A stretch of DNA of 64,000 nt from an uncultured Flavobacteriaceae bacterium (GTDB lineage: Bacteria; Bacteroidota; Bacteroidia; Flavobacteriales; Flavobacteriaceae), in NCBI GenBank assembly GCA_947500575.1, contig CANMSI010000001.1, positions 496,001 to 560,000 of the forward strand, given 5' to 3'. Positions 1-8,145 of this stretch are shown piece after piece. Every line of letters begins with the position of its first letter. Within the stretch, counting starts at the first letter, position 1. The notes beneath the pieces were generated by a model. It did no database searches, had not been told where the DNA came from, and saw only the letters and a list, made by a program, of their open reading frames with translations. The position numbers and the translations under genes are program-made.

Positions 1-1711
1 TGGTACAAGAGAAAATTCGTATCCATTTTGTGTGACCTACCAGAACTTCTAAACGTTTTCTTATTTGCGCCTCTGTAATAAAATCTCCCGGTCCTTGTTG
101 ACTTGTAAAAGGACTGAAGCAAATACCCGGCATTCCCTGCTTAAACACTGTCAAAAATTCTTCTTGCACTGCCTCCTCAGTCAATACAGAAAGGTCGACT
201 TTGGAAGTGAAAAAATGTGGGAATTTTTCTTTAAATTCTTGCTCCGAAAGACCATCTATGTTTACTTCTGAAAGTAATTTTGACTGTACAAAACCAGAAC
301 CTTTCAGGGCTTTTCTTTTTTCTAATTCTTCACGAATTATACCTGCACGCTCTTCGGTAACATCGTAATTACGCATTACAAACATGGCCACTACTGTTCC
401 CATTATGGGAATTCCTGAAAAAGCTAAGCGCAACCCATCTACCGCGCCTTCGGGTTGAATAGCCGCTCCTGAATCAAAACCAACTACACTCATAATAACT
501 CCGCTTAAACCACCGGCGATTGCAAAACCAAATTTCACCATCAACCAATAAATAGCACCAAACGTTCCTTCTCTCCTAAGACCTGTATTAAGCTCGTCTA
601 AATCTATAACATCGGCGGTCATTGACATCATCAATAAAAAAAGACTTCCTATACCAAAGGAGAATAAAGGCAGTGCAAAAATGAACATATATGGTTTGCC
701 TGGAATGAAGAGGAACCATAACATGATATACCCTACAATAGATATTGCTTGTGACACAATAAAGGCTTTCTTTTTTCCCATTTTTTTTGACATTCTAGTA
801 ACAATAGGAATCACAAAAAAGGTAGTTCCAAGGGCTCCTAAACAACCAAAAAGTGTGGGCCATATCCCTGCAGCACCGGCATCACCATCAAAAAGTTGGT
901 ACACAATAATGAAAAATGAGAAAGAGGCAATCGTCATAAACGCATTGTATACCAAGAAGGTAGCAATACATAATTGTCTAAACGGTTTCATCTTAAAAGC
1001 GCTGACAAAACCAGCTCCTATTTCTTTAAGGCTATTTCCTATGCTTTTTAAATTGAGTGGAGAATAGTCTTCATCTAGGGAAGACTTACTTTTAATGAAT
1101 ATACCTGGCGCAATAGCACAAAGTGCAAAAATAATCCCCACCCAAATGGCAAGTGATCGGGTAGCAATTTCAGCAGATTCAAACCACTCTGGATCATACA
1201 TAACTACCCAAAACCAAGGAGCAATAACCCATGCCCATTGTCCAATCCATTGTGCAATGGCCATAATATTGGTGCGTTCATGAAAATCGTTACTCATTTC
1301 GTAACCCATTGCAACATAAGGAACACTAAAAATGGTAATCCCCAAGTAAAATACAAAGGACCAGATCATAAAGTAGGTAAAATTGTAATCTACTCCATCC
1401 CCCTTATAAAGTTGCCACATAGCAATAAATGCTAAGCCAGTAATAATACCTCCAATAACCACATAAGGTCTTCGTCTTCCCCACTTAGATTTGGTATTAT
1501 CCGAGATATATCCCATAATAGGATCTAAAAACGAATCGAACAGTCTTGGAAAGAAATAAATAACTCCCCACATCCATCCTGGAAAACCTAAATCTTGAAC
1601 TAGCACCACCATAAATATTCCCAAGGCCGCAGGAAACATTTGATTGGCAAGCATACCAATACCGAAAGCAACTTTTTGACCGAATGGAACCTTTGTGATA
1701 GTTGTAGACAT
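1..1711 (-). CDS. GPH-family MFS sugar symporter fused to a GH17-like domain (partial)
   Basis: Reads in one open frame from the ATG at 1711 to the left edge with no stop (570 codons seen). Residues 1 to about 455 are a 12-helix sugar:cation symporter of the GPH/MelB type: FDSFLDP near the N-terminus, then SDNTKSKWGRRRP, and a late motif ADVIDLDELNTGLRREG. A linker of about 70 residues follows. From about residue 527 the protein reads GICFSPFTSQQGPGDF and then KWIRIFSCT, which looks like the first strands of a GH17-type glucanase barrel; the rest lies outside the window. A 12-helix MFS protein normally has its C-terminus in the cytoplasm, so the GH17 part would act there on incoming oligoglucans (inference). 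It is the last visible gene of the beta-glucan operon, 35 bases after the GH30 gene. The transporter call is firm; the GH17 call rests on about 40 residues. Confidence 0.82.
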   Translation of the reverse strand, partial: MSTTITKVPFGQKVAFGIGMLANQMFPAALGIFMVVLVQDLGFPGWMWGVIYFFPRLFDSFLDPIMGYISDNTKSKWGRRRPYVVIGGIITGLAFIAMWQLYKGDGVDYNFTYFMIWSFVFYLGITIFSVPYVAMGYEMSNDFHERTNIMAIAQWIGQWAWVIAPWFWVVMYDPEWFESAEIATRSLAIWVGIIFALCAIAPGIFIKSKSSLDEDYSPLNLKSIGNSLKEIGAGFVSAFKMKPFRQLCIATFLVYNAFMTIASFSFFIIVYQLFDGDAGAAGIWPTLFGCLGALGTTFFVIPIVTRMSKKMGKKKAFIVSQAISIVGYIMLWFLFIPGKPYMFIFALPLFSFGIGSLFLLMMSMTADVIDLDELNTGLRREGTFGAIYWLMVKFGFAIAGGLSGVIMSVVGFDSGAAIQPEGAVDGLRLAFSGIPIMGTVVAMFVMRNYDVTEERAGIIREELEKRKALKGSGFVQSKLLSEVNIDGLSEQEFKEKFPHFFTSKVDLSVLTEEAVQEEFLTVFKQGMPGICFSPFTSQQGPGDFITEAQIRKRLEVLVGHTKWIRIFSCT

Positions 1712-1746
1712 AATGCGTTTTTTACTTAGTTAGTATGAAATGTTTT

Positions 1747-3282
1747 TCAGTTCGATATTACGATCGTTTGAATGGCATGAGCGCTTATCTGTATCTTGGC
1801 ACTTTTCTCTTCTAAAGAAAAATGTAAGTTTTTATCGTATTCAGTCTCATTAAAAACCACTATTGCTATGGAACCATCGGGGTTTTTAGCGGCCGTTAAC
1901 AGCAAAGTATCATCCGAGGTTTCTATGCCAATTCTAATAGCACCGGGTCTTATATATTTGCTAAAATGAGCCATTGTATAATAAATAGGTGTAAAATAAA
2001 CCTCATCGTTTTGCGGATCTACAATAACAGGAGCTACACACCAATTTTTAAACCAATTGGGACCACCATGTTTATCCAAAACCATATTCCAGTCAATCCA
2101 ACCATCTACCCAATTGTTTAAACAACCAATAATATCTCTAGCGTATCTATTAACCGGTGCATATTTAGGGTGTAAATGTTTATCCTTTTCAGGAGCCCAG
2201 TCCCAACCCCAATCGGTGGCTTCTTTTTTCCAATACCAGGTGTCATCTTTCCATTTTGGTATTTCTGCATCCACGCAGGCTTCTGTTTGTATTAAATGTT
2301 TATTAGGTGCTTTATGATGGGCATATTGCAAGGCCTCAGGAAAAACTTCATAAGTACTGGCATACCAATGTATTGCCGTACCGTCATAGTATTTGGAGGT
2401 AGCTTCATTTTCGTACATCGCATCTACCCATTCATTTAAATGCTCCCGATTTTGATCATAGCCTAATATCTTTACATCATGGCCATCGGCTTCCAGTTTA
2501 GGACCTAGATGCTTTTGAACAAAGCTGGTCATTTCCGCAGCAGTAAAATGCATGCTTTCCCAGTTACTATCATTTCCAAGCGGCTCGTTCTCAACAGTAA
2601 ACCCCCAAATATCAATACCCTCAGCTTTATAAGCATCTATATACTTAGAAAAGAACAAGGCCCAAGTATCATTGTATTTGGGCAACAATTTCCCCCCTTT
2701 CCAATCCTTATTATCTTTCATCCACGGTGGGGCCGTCCATGGAGAGGATACTATTTTGAAACCATCTTTTGACACATCCATGGCCTCTTTAATCATGGGT
2801 ATAAGATCATCTCGATCTTCATCAATAGAGAAGTGTTCTAAATTTAGGTCGCCTTCAATAGGTGCATAGGAATATTGGCTTAGTGAAAAATCACAGGAAT
2901 TCATATGAGTTCTAGTCAAGGAATAATTAGCCCCATCTTCTCCAAAATAAGCCGCTAGAATCTTTGTTCTATTTTCTTTACCCAACTGATTTAGCAGATG
3001 TGCAGATGCCTCTGTAAAAGATCCTCCAAAACCTGTTATAGTTTGATATTTTTTATTTGGCATCAGCATTATTTCTACGGCAGTATTTGAGGAAGAAAAC
3101 TCTTTTATTTCCTTTAATTTATTCCCGTTCGAAGCGGTTTCATATACCCTCAATTCCAATTCTTTTTCTTTCTTCATACAACTTCCTAGTACGAGTATTG
3201 TAAACAACAAGAATATCCCTCTGCCCTTTAGGCATGCAATAGCAGTCTTTTTATAGGACCATTCTTTTTTGGCTGCTTCCAT
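1747..3282 (-). CDS. GH30 family glucanase/glucosidase lipoprotein
   Basis: A 511-residue lipoprotein with a hydrophobic segment and lipobox LGSC (Cys35), so exported and membrane anchored. The (beta/alpha)8 barrel starts near residue 80 (GFGGSFTEASA). SPWTAPPWMK at about 180, the acid/base Glu in VENEP (E233) and the nucleophile Glu in IQTEACV (E334) are the GH30 signatures; a C-terminal beta domain ends the protein. The NSCDFSLSQYSYA segment resembles subfamily GH30_1. Marine Flavobacteriaceae GH30 enzymes of this kind remove beta-1,6-linked glucose side chains from laminarin, which suits the neighbouring GH16 and GH17 genes, but specificity is inferred. The stop of the upstream GH17 gene lies 4 bases before this start, so the two are cotranscribed. 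A shorter start inside the long N-terminus is possible. Confidence 0.9.
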   Translation of the reverse strand: MEAAKKEWSYKKTAIACLKGRGIFLLFTILVLGSCMKKEKELELRVYETASNGNKLKEIKEFSSSNTAVEIMLMPNKKYQTITGFGGSFTEASAHLLNQLGKENRTKILAAYFGEDGANYSLTRTHMNSCDFSLSQYSYAPIEGDLNLEHFSIDEDRDDLIPMIKEAMDVSKDGFKIVSSPWTAPPWMKDNKDWKGGKLLPKYNDTWALFFSKYIDAYKAEGIDIWGFTVENEPLGNDSNWESMHFTAAEMTSFVQKHLGPKLEADGHDVKILGYDQNREHLNEWVDAMYENEATSKYYDGTAIHWYASTYEVFPEALQYAHHKAPNKHLIQTEACVDAEIPKWKDDTWYWKKEATDWGWDWAPEKDKHLHPKYAPVNRYARDIIGCLNNWVDGWIDWNMVLDKHGGPNWFKNWCVAPVIVDPQNDEVYFTPIYYTMAHFSKYIRPGAIRIGIETSDDTLLLTAAKNPDGSIAIVVFNETEYDKNLHFSLEEKSAKIQISAHAIQTIVISN

Positions 3283-3286
3283 TATT

Positions 3287-4573
3287 TTAATGCTTCACTG
3301 GAGGTGCTGACACATTGTTCATCAGTTCCTCTTTATTACCATTATATGTTTTTGTAATTGGTTTACCGTCTCTGGTTAAACCATCAAAAGTTCCATTATC
3401 TACCAAGTCCCAAATAGCAAACTTGGCCTGACTTTTTAAGTTGATTAATCCAAAATGATTTTCCGAGCCATCAGGGTTGGCAGCATCCTTCCATTGTTCA
3501 TCGAATCCTTCAAAATAAAAACAAGAAATGTTTTCGGCATTGGTCCAATCGCGCATGTGTTTGTAATACAATGCTTCTTTGTATTCATCAGTTGCTCTAG
3601 ACCCATTGGGTCCATAATGCCCATTCGAAGTTGTTGCCCAACCAGTTTCTCCTATATGAATAGGTTTGTTAATCCCTAAACTTTTCATATAATCATGAAC
3701 ACTTTTGTATTGAGCTTGAGCATATTCTTTTGCTCTGAGCATGGCTGCATCAATTTTTTCAAGATCTGATAGTGATTTCTCAGATGCTGGCACACCCCAG
3801 AAATCTGGATTGTAATGCGTATCATGCATCGGATAGGTGTGGACCGACAGAAAATCGACCGCAGCAATAAGTTTGTTTAAATCTTCTACATGATATTCCG
3901 TAGCACCTCCACCCCAAGAAGCAAAATTATCAGAACTAGTAATCCATAAATCTTTTGGAAGTTGATCTGATTTTTTTAATGCTTGCAAATGATTTACCCA
4001 TTTTAGAATTACCCCGGGTTGTACAAAATAACTAGCAGCCCACTTTACCATAGCCTCATTCCCTACCGCTATTACTTTCACTATATCCGGGTACTCATTT
4101 GCCAAAGCCACCGTTGTAGCAATTTCAACAGCATTTCTTTCACTTTCTTGATTGTGATCTGGTTCCTGGTCTGTCCATGCATTTTTACAGTCTATCCAGG
4201 CACCTAACATTACATACATTTCAAAATTGGAATCTTCCTTTTTTAATTCACTAATGGCTTTGAGAAGATTACTAGCTTGAGGCAAATGCACTTTATAGGT
4301 ACGTAGCATTTTAACCCCCATGGCGTTTAATATTTTCAAATCTTCTTTTAGTTCTTTCAGCGTTGGTTCCACATCATGATCTACCTGCCTGTAGCCACCA
4401 TAAGACATGGCCAAATATTTTGGATTCCCTAAAATATCCTTAGCGTTTTTACTCGATTCTTGCTTCACTATAGTTGTTTTACTTTCTGATTTGGTATTGT
4501 CTTTACATGAAAAAATAAACATGACTACTGCTATGCAAATGATTTTGCCAATATGTTTTCTCATGATTTTCAT
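3287..4573 (-). CDS. GH17 family beta-1,3-glucanase lipoprotein
   Basis: A 428-residue lipoprotein with lipobox FSC (Cys23). The GH17 barrel has the acid/base Glu in AVGNEA (E173) and the nucleophile Glu in HIGETGWAT (E309), the classic GH17 pair, with SVHTYP and FYFEGFDEQWK matching strands that line the glucan cleft. GH17 enzymes in marine flavobacteria cut unbranched beta-1,3-glucan, so this enzyme would work after GH30 debranching (inference from family and context). It sits between the phosphorylase gene (11 bases) and the GH30 gene (4 bases) in the same operon. Met4 is an alternative start. This free lipoprotein is distinct from the GH17-like domain fused to the MFS transporter at the left edge. 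Confidence 0.9.
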   Translation of the reverse strand: MKIMRKHIGKIICIAVVMFIFSCKDNTKSESKTTIVKQESSKNAKDILGNPKYLAMSYGGYRQVDHDVEPTLKELKEDLKILNAMGVKMLRTYKVHLPQASNLLKAISELKKEDSNFEMYVMLGAWIDCKNAWTDQEPDHNQESERNAVEIATTVALANEYPDIVKVIAVGNEAMVKWAASYFVQPGVILKWVNHLQALKKSDQLPKDLWITSSDNFASWGGGATEYHVEDLNKLIAAVDFLSVHTYPMHDTHYNPDFWGVPASEKSLSDLEKIDAAMLRAKEYAQAQYKSVHDYMKSLGINKPIHIGETGWATTSNGHYGPNGSRATDEYKEALYYKHMRDWTNAENISCFYFEGFDEQWKDAANPDGSENHFGLINLKSQAKFAIWDLVDNGTFDGLTRDGKPITKTYNGNKEELMNNVSAPPVKH

Positions 4574-4584
4574 ATTTTTCTGTT

Positions 4585-7500
4585 TTACTTCTTTAATGAG
4601 ACAATGATATGATCTATTTCTCCAGTTCTGTTAAATACCTTGGTGCTCAATTGCGCATCTAGGTATAATCTATTGAATTCAATAACAGATGCTTCATTAA
4701 ATACTATTTTTAAACTATCCTCTTCAGCCAATCTATAAATGATAGGGGTTTGACAATAGGTAAAACCAAGTTCTCCCTTGTCCAATTGAATTTCAGCCCT
4801 TGTACTATGAACTGTAGTATAAGAAAACATAGCGGGTGCTTTTAGAAATTCTTCTTTTCTTAAAAGCGAAGGGTCAAACGTTAATTGCCCTTGGCTCACA
4901 TATATTCCTAACTCTCCAAATCTGCATAAAATATCCTCTTTCACCTGACCCGTCATACCCGGTTGTTGTGCACCTTTACCAGCTGGTGTATGGGAATAAG
5001 GATCTGTAGGGAAAGCTCCATACAATTCTGGGGATTTATGCACACCTATCCCTTCATTAATTTCAAAATAATGCTCCATTAACCTACCGATGGTCTCCGG
5101 ACTTTCTTCATCCGAAATTGCTCTTAAACATGTTTCTTGAACACTTAATAAAAATTTAGAAACCATATGCCAATAAATAGACCCTAAACCTTCATAACCA
5201 AAGAAAGTTCCAGACCTTCCTGTAAAGGCTTTATGATTAAATACAGCTTCAAAAGTATCTAACAAAAATGCTCTGTCTTTCTCTATCAAAGCTTCATATG
5301 GTTTGGGTAATTCTGATAATGCCTTTTTTAAACTGTTCGCATTATTGAAAAGGCCATTAAAACTATATTTTCCTGCTATGTCTACTGCTACAATTTGAGT
5401 ATTACCATCTTTTAAAAGCTGTTGCATTAACGCTGATTTTTCAACGGCACTGGATGGTATATTATTCTTGTCTGTAAATCGCGAAAGCTCTTTATTGGGG
5501 TATAAAATATAGCTGTATTGATCATCTCGAAAGAGCTTGCTCTTTTTTAAAGCATCCAACAATTCCAACGAGGTTTTATTAGAAATATATCCTGAGCTTA
5601 ACACAGCAACCTGACCCTCGAGCATTTCAGATAAATGAGAAATAGAAACCTCTGAAGTGTTCTCTAAAGTCATTAGATTATACGAATGAAAGAGCTTATC
5701 CTTTCTTTTATTGGCATCAATACTATGGTCTAAATGTTTTAAAGTCACCTGAATGAATTGTAAAACATCTTCTTTGCTTAATTTTCCTGTAGTATTGCTA
5801 AAACCATGGGTATAAATTTTAGTTCTAAAATTACTACCAGCATTTCCCAAACCATCCATTACAAGCTTTCGATCCACATCTGACACCTTGCCCGAAAGCA
5901 TTCCTAAATTTTGTACTAATGTCATCCGAATTTCATTAAAGAAAATAATGAGTTCTCTTGAAATTCGATATTCCATATCCGAAGTATTCTCAATAATGCT
6001 TTCAAAAAAACTTAAAAACCTCCTCAAATAACAAAGGGTAACCATGGAAACACCATTACCAACCAAAGCATTATTTGCATCGTTCCACTCTGGCCGTTGG
6101 GTATTCATCCAAATACCAGCCTCAGGAATATAATTGGAAATTTTTGATAGTACAGTTACTAATAATTTCTCTAGGAGGTTTACTTGATAGACACATTCAT
6201 TTGTGTCCCTCAGCAAAAATGCATCTGCCCCAATCTCTTCCCGTTCTTTTTTAATTTCAGCATCCAAAACAGCATCAAAGACAATCGTATCCTTTGGGTT
6301 TTCGAGAATCGAATTATAATTTTTTATTTTGTAGGGAACGTTCGCATACACGAAAATATTTTGACTAAAATAAGTGGTCAATCTGTGCGGATAATGATTC
6401 TCCATAAATTCTAGGAATTTTAGGAGGTAAATAATTTGATGATCACCCCAATAGCCAATATAGGACCATGGATCATCTGGCTCACTTACTTCCCAATCAA
6501 AACCGTCTTTGGTGACTCTGTAAGGGTTGTATCCGTCAAAAGTAGTGGCATTGAGAAATTTATGAATCATGCTTTCTATAAACGCGGGGTACGAATGCAC
6601 CAAAGCTTCCCAATTTTGAAAAATATCGCGCCAATTGCCTTCATAATCCAATACTTTTTTACCATCATCTGTTTCGGTATTGATAGAAAACTTATTCCAA
6701 GGACGACTTGGATCTCCATGCCGTCTGCTGAATTTGAGTGGCATATACTCTAAAGCAAGTCTTTTGAAATGCGTATCGGTTGTCTCATCTGCTAATTCCC
6801 TTAAAAAAGAAAGATCGAATTCTTCAGGAATTTCAGATAAACGAGTCACGTTTTTTCCAAATATTTCGATACTCGCATTTTGAAGGTATTCAAGAAAATC
6901 TGATCGCTCAATTACGTAATTATTATCAAAAATACCCCCACGCATTATGTTAAACAGTGTGTTTGAGAAATGACGCGTATTTCTTAATTTATCCGCTGTT
7001 AATTGGATACCATCGGAAGCTGTATTAAGTTCTACCAGTCTCTTTGAACCCATTGCTATATCTTCTTGAACAAGCTGAAAGAGGTTCTTTTCCGTTTTAA
7101 TCAAATGAGAAATGATACCTAAATCTACTTTCGTTTGATTTAGCTCTGCCACAGTGATCCAGTTCTTCTCAGTATTCGATACCAGATGTATATCTCCATG
7201 AATAAAATAAGCCCCTTTTTCTGCTTTGATATCTTCTTCTTGTTTAATTTCCTCCCCTTTTCTAAAGGCATCTAATTGTAATGAGGAAACCAAATATTTT
7301 GCTTTCTCAATTCCAGAAGACCATACCGTAGTTGCTTTTAGAGCTTCGCTTGGTTCTGCCTTATCTACTATAATTGCACTTAGGGCATAGATCCCTAAAC
7401 CAGTTTCGGCTTCCAATTCATTTTTCTTGTAAGCATCTACCAAGTTACTACTTGCATTTTGTAAATTAGGATCCACACCAAAAGGCATAATATTTTGAAT

Positions 7501-8040
7501 ACCGTCTAAAACGCTAACAGATATATTGCTTTCACTAGTATTATGAAGGGTAGATCTTTTTACAAAACCATATGTATTGCTAGAATTCCAATGATATCGA
7601 AAGCTTAATCCCAAATCTTCATTGATTTCTTCGAAGACAATCTTATTCCCAAAACTATTTTTATACAGGTTTCTTTGGAGGCTGTATAGTCCCTTATACC
7701 TGTCTGAAAAAGGCTCCCATAGATAGGTTCTATCCTTTGCATGAACATGAAAAATAGTTTTGCTTCCTGTAATACCAGAAGATTCTGTGATTTTATCGTC
7801 TGTATAGTAGGGAAATAAGGCAGAGGAAGCATTTTTTCTTCCTGCAGATAATCCACCATTACTTGAAATAAACATCCAGTGATTGGAATCGCTTACAATG
7901 CTCATAAAAAAAGGTCGCATAGTATCATAGTTCGAAATCTTATAATAATTTTCGTTTTCGAACTGTATGAGCTTCCCTTTAACTTCCGTTTGAGCGCTAC
8001 TTATTTTTGAATTACCGATATACATATCCTTACCAGACAT
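4585..8040 (-). CDS. Large glycoside phosphorylase, GH94/GH149/GH161 type (beta-1,3-glucan phosphorylase)
   Basis: A 1151-residue protein without signal peptide or membrane helix, so cytoplasmic. It has an N-terminal beta-rich region (HWMFISSNGGLSAGR at about 54-68; ALFPYYTDDKI at 74-84), then an alpha/alpha barrel with GNWRDIFQNWEAL at 468-480 and DDPWSYIGYWGDHQ at 522-535. PEWNDANNAL near 650 carries an Asp (D654) where GH94-type phosphorylases keep their general acid. The length and added regions fit the beta-1,3-glucan/oligoglucan phosphorylase families GH149 or GH161 better than the shorter disaccharide enzymes of GH94. It would release glucose 1-phosphate from imported beta-1,3-oligoglucans. 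A 105-base gap with a hairpin separates it from the upstream CBM gene; the downstream GH17 gene is 11 bases away. The superfamily call is firm; the choice between GH149 and GH161 is not settled. Confidence 0.75.
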   Translation of the reverse strand: MSGKDMYIGNSKISSAQTEVKGKLIQFENENYYKISNYDTMRPFFMSIVSDSNHWMFISSNGGLSAGRKNASSALFPYYTDDKITESSGITGSKTIFHVHAKDRTYLWEPFSDRYKGLYSLQRNLYKNSFGNKIVFEEINEDLGLSFRYHWNSSNTYGFVKRSTLHNTSESNISVSVLDGIQNIMPFGVDPNLQNASSNLVDAYKKNELEAETGLGIYALSAIIVDKAEPSEALKATTVWSSGIEKAKYLVSSLQLDAFRKGEEIKQEEDIKAEKGAYFIHGDIHLVSNTEKNWITVAELNQTKVDLGIISHLIKTEKNLFQLVQEDIAMGSKRLVELNTASDGIQLTADKLRNTRHFSNTLFNIMRGGIFDNNYVIERSDFLEYLQNASIEIFGKNVTRLSEIPEEFDLSFLRELADETTDTHFKRLALEYMPLKFSRRHGDPSRPWNKFSINTETDDGKKVLDYEGNWRDIFQNWEALVHSYPAFIESMIHKFLNATTFDGYNPYRVTKDGFDWEVSEPDDPWSYIGYWGDHQIIYLLKFLEFMENHYPHRLTTYFSQNIFVYANVPYKIKNYNSILENPKDTIVFDAVLDAEIKKEREEIGADAFLLRDTNECVYQVNLLEKLLVTVLSKISNYIPEAGIWMNTQRPEWNDANNALVGNGVSMVTLCYLRRFLSFFESIIENTSDMEYRISRELIIFFNEIRMTLVQNLGMLSGKVSDVDRKLVMDGLGNAGSNFRTKIYTHGFSNTTGKLSKEDVLQFIQVTLKHLDHSIDANKRKDKLFHSYNLMTLENTSEVSISHLSEMLEGQVAVLSSGYISNKTSLELLDALKKSKLFRDDQYSYILYPNKELSRFTDKNNIPSSAVEKSALMQQLLKDGNTQIVAVDIAGKYSFNGLFNNANSLKKALSELPKPYEALIEKDRAFLLDTFEAVFNHKAFTGRSGTFFGYEGLGSIYWHMVSKFLLSVQETCLRAISDEESPETIGRLMEHYFEINEGIGVHKSPELYGAFPTDPYSHTPAGKGAQQPGMTGQVKEDILCRFGELGIYVSQGQLTFDPSLLRKEEFLKAPAMFSYTTVHSTRAEIQLDKGELGFTYCQTPIIYRLAEEDSLKIVFNEASVIEFNRLYLDAQLSTKVFNRTGEIDHIIVSLKK

Positions 8041-8083
8041 TAGATAGTGTTGGTTTATTTATTAATTAAAAATTTAGAAATAA

Positions 8084-8113
8084 GGTTAGCAAAAAATCAC
8101 TTTTATGCTAACC
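8084..8113 (-). terminator. Intercistronic hairpin (attenuator or processing site)
   Basis: Perfect 8-bp inverted repeat ggttagca (8084-8091) and tgctaacc (8106-8113) with a 14-base A/T-rich loop, in the only sizeable gap (8041-8145) of the operon. On the - strand it follows the CBM gene and is followed by TTATTTC rather than a clean T-run, so partial termination or an RNA stability/processing element is as likely as a full terminator. Confidence 0.45.
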
Positions 8114-8145
8114 CATTTCATTGGAGGACTTTGGTTTGGTATTAT

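Noticed and set aside
65-271. 68-codon + strand frame at the left edge
   Set aside because: Antisense to the in-frame MFS-GH17 reading, which shows clear family motifs.
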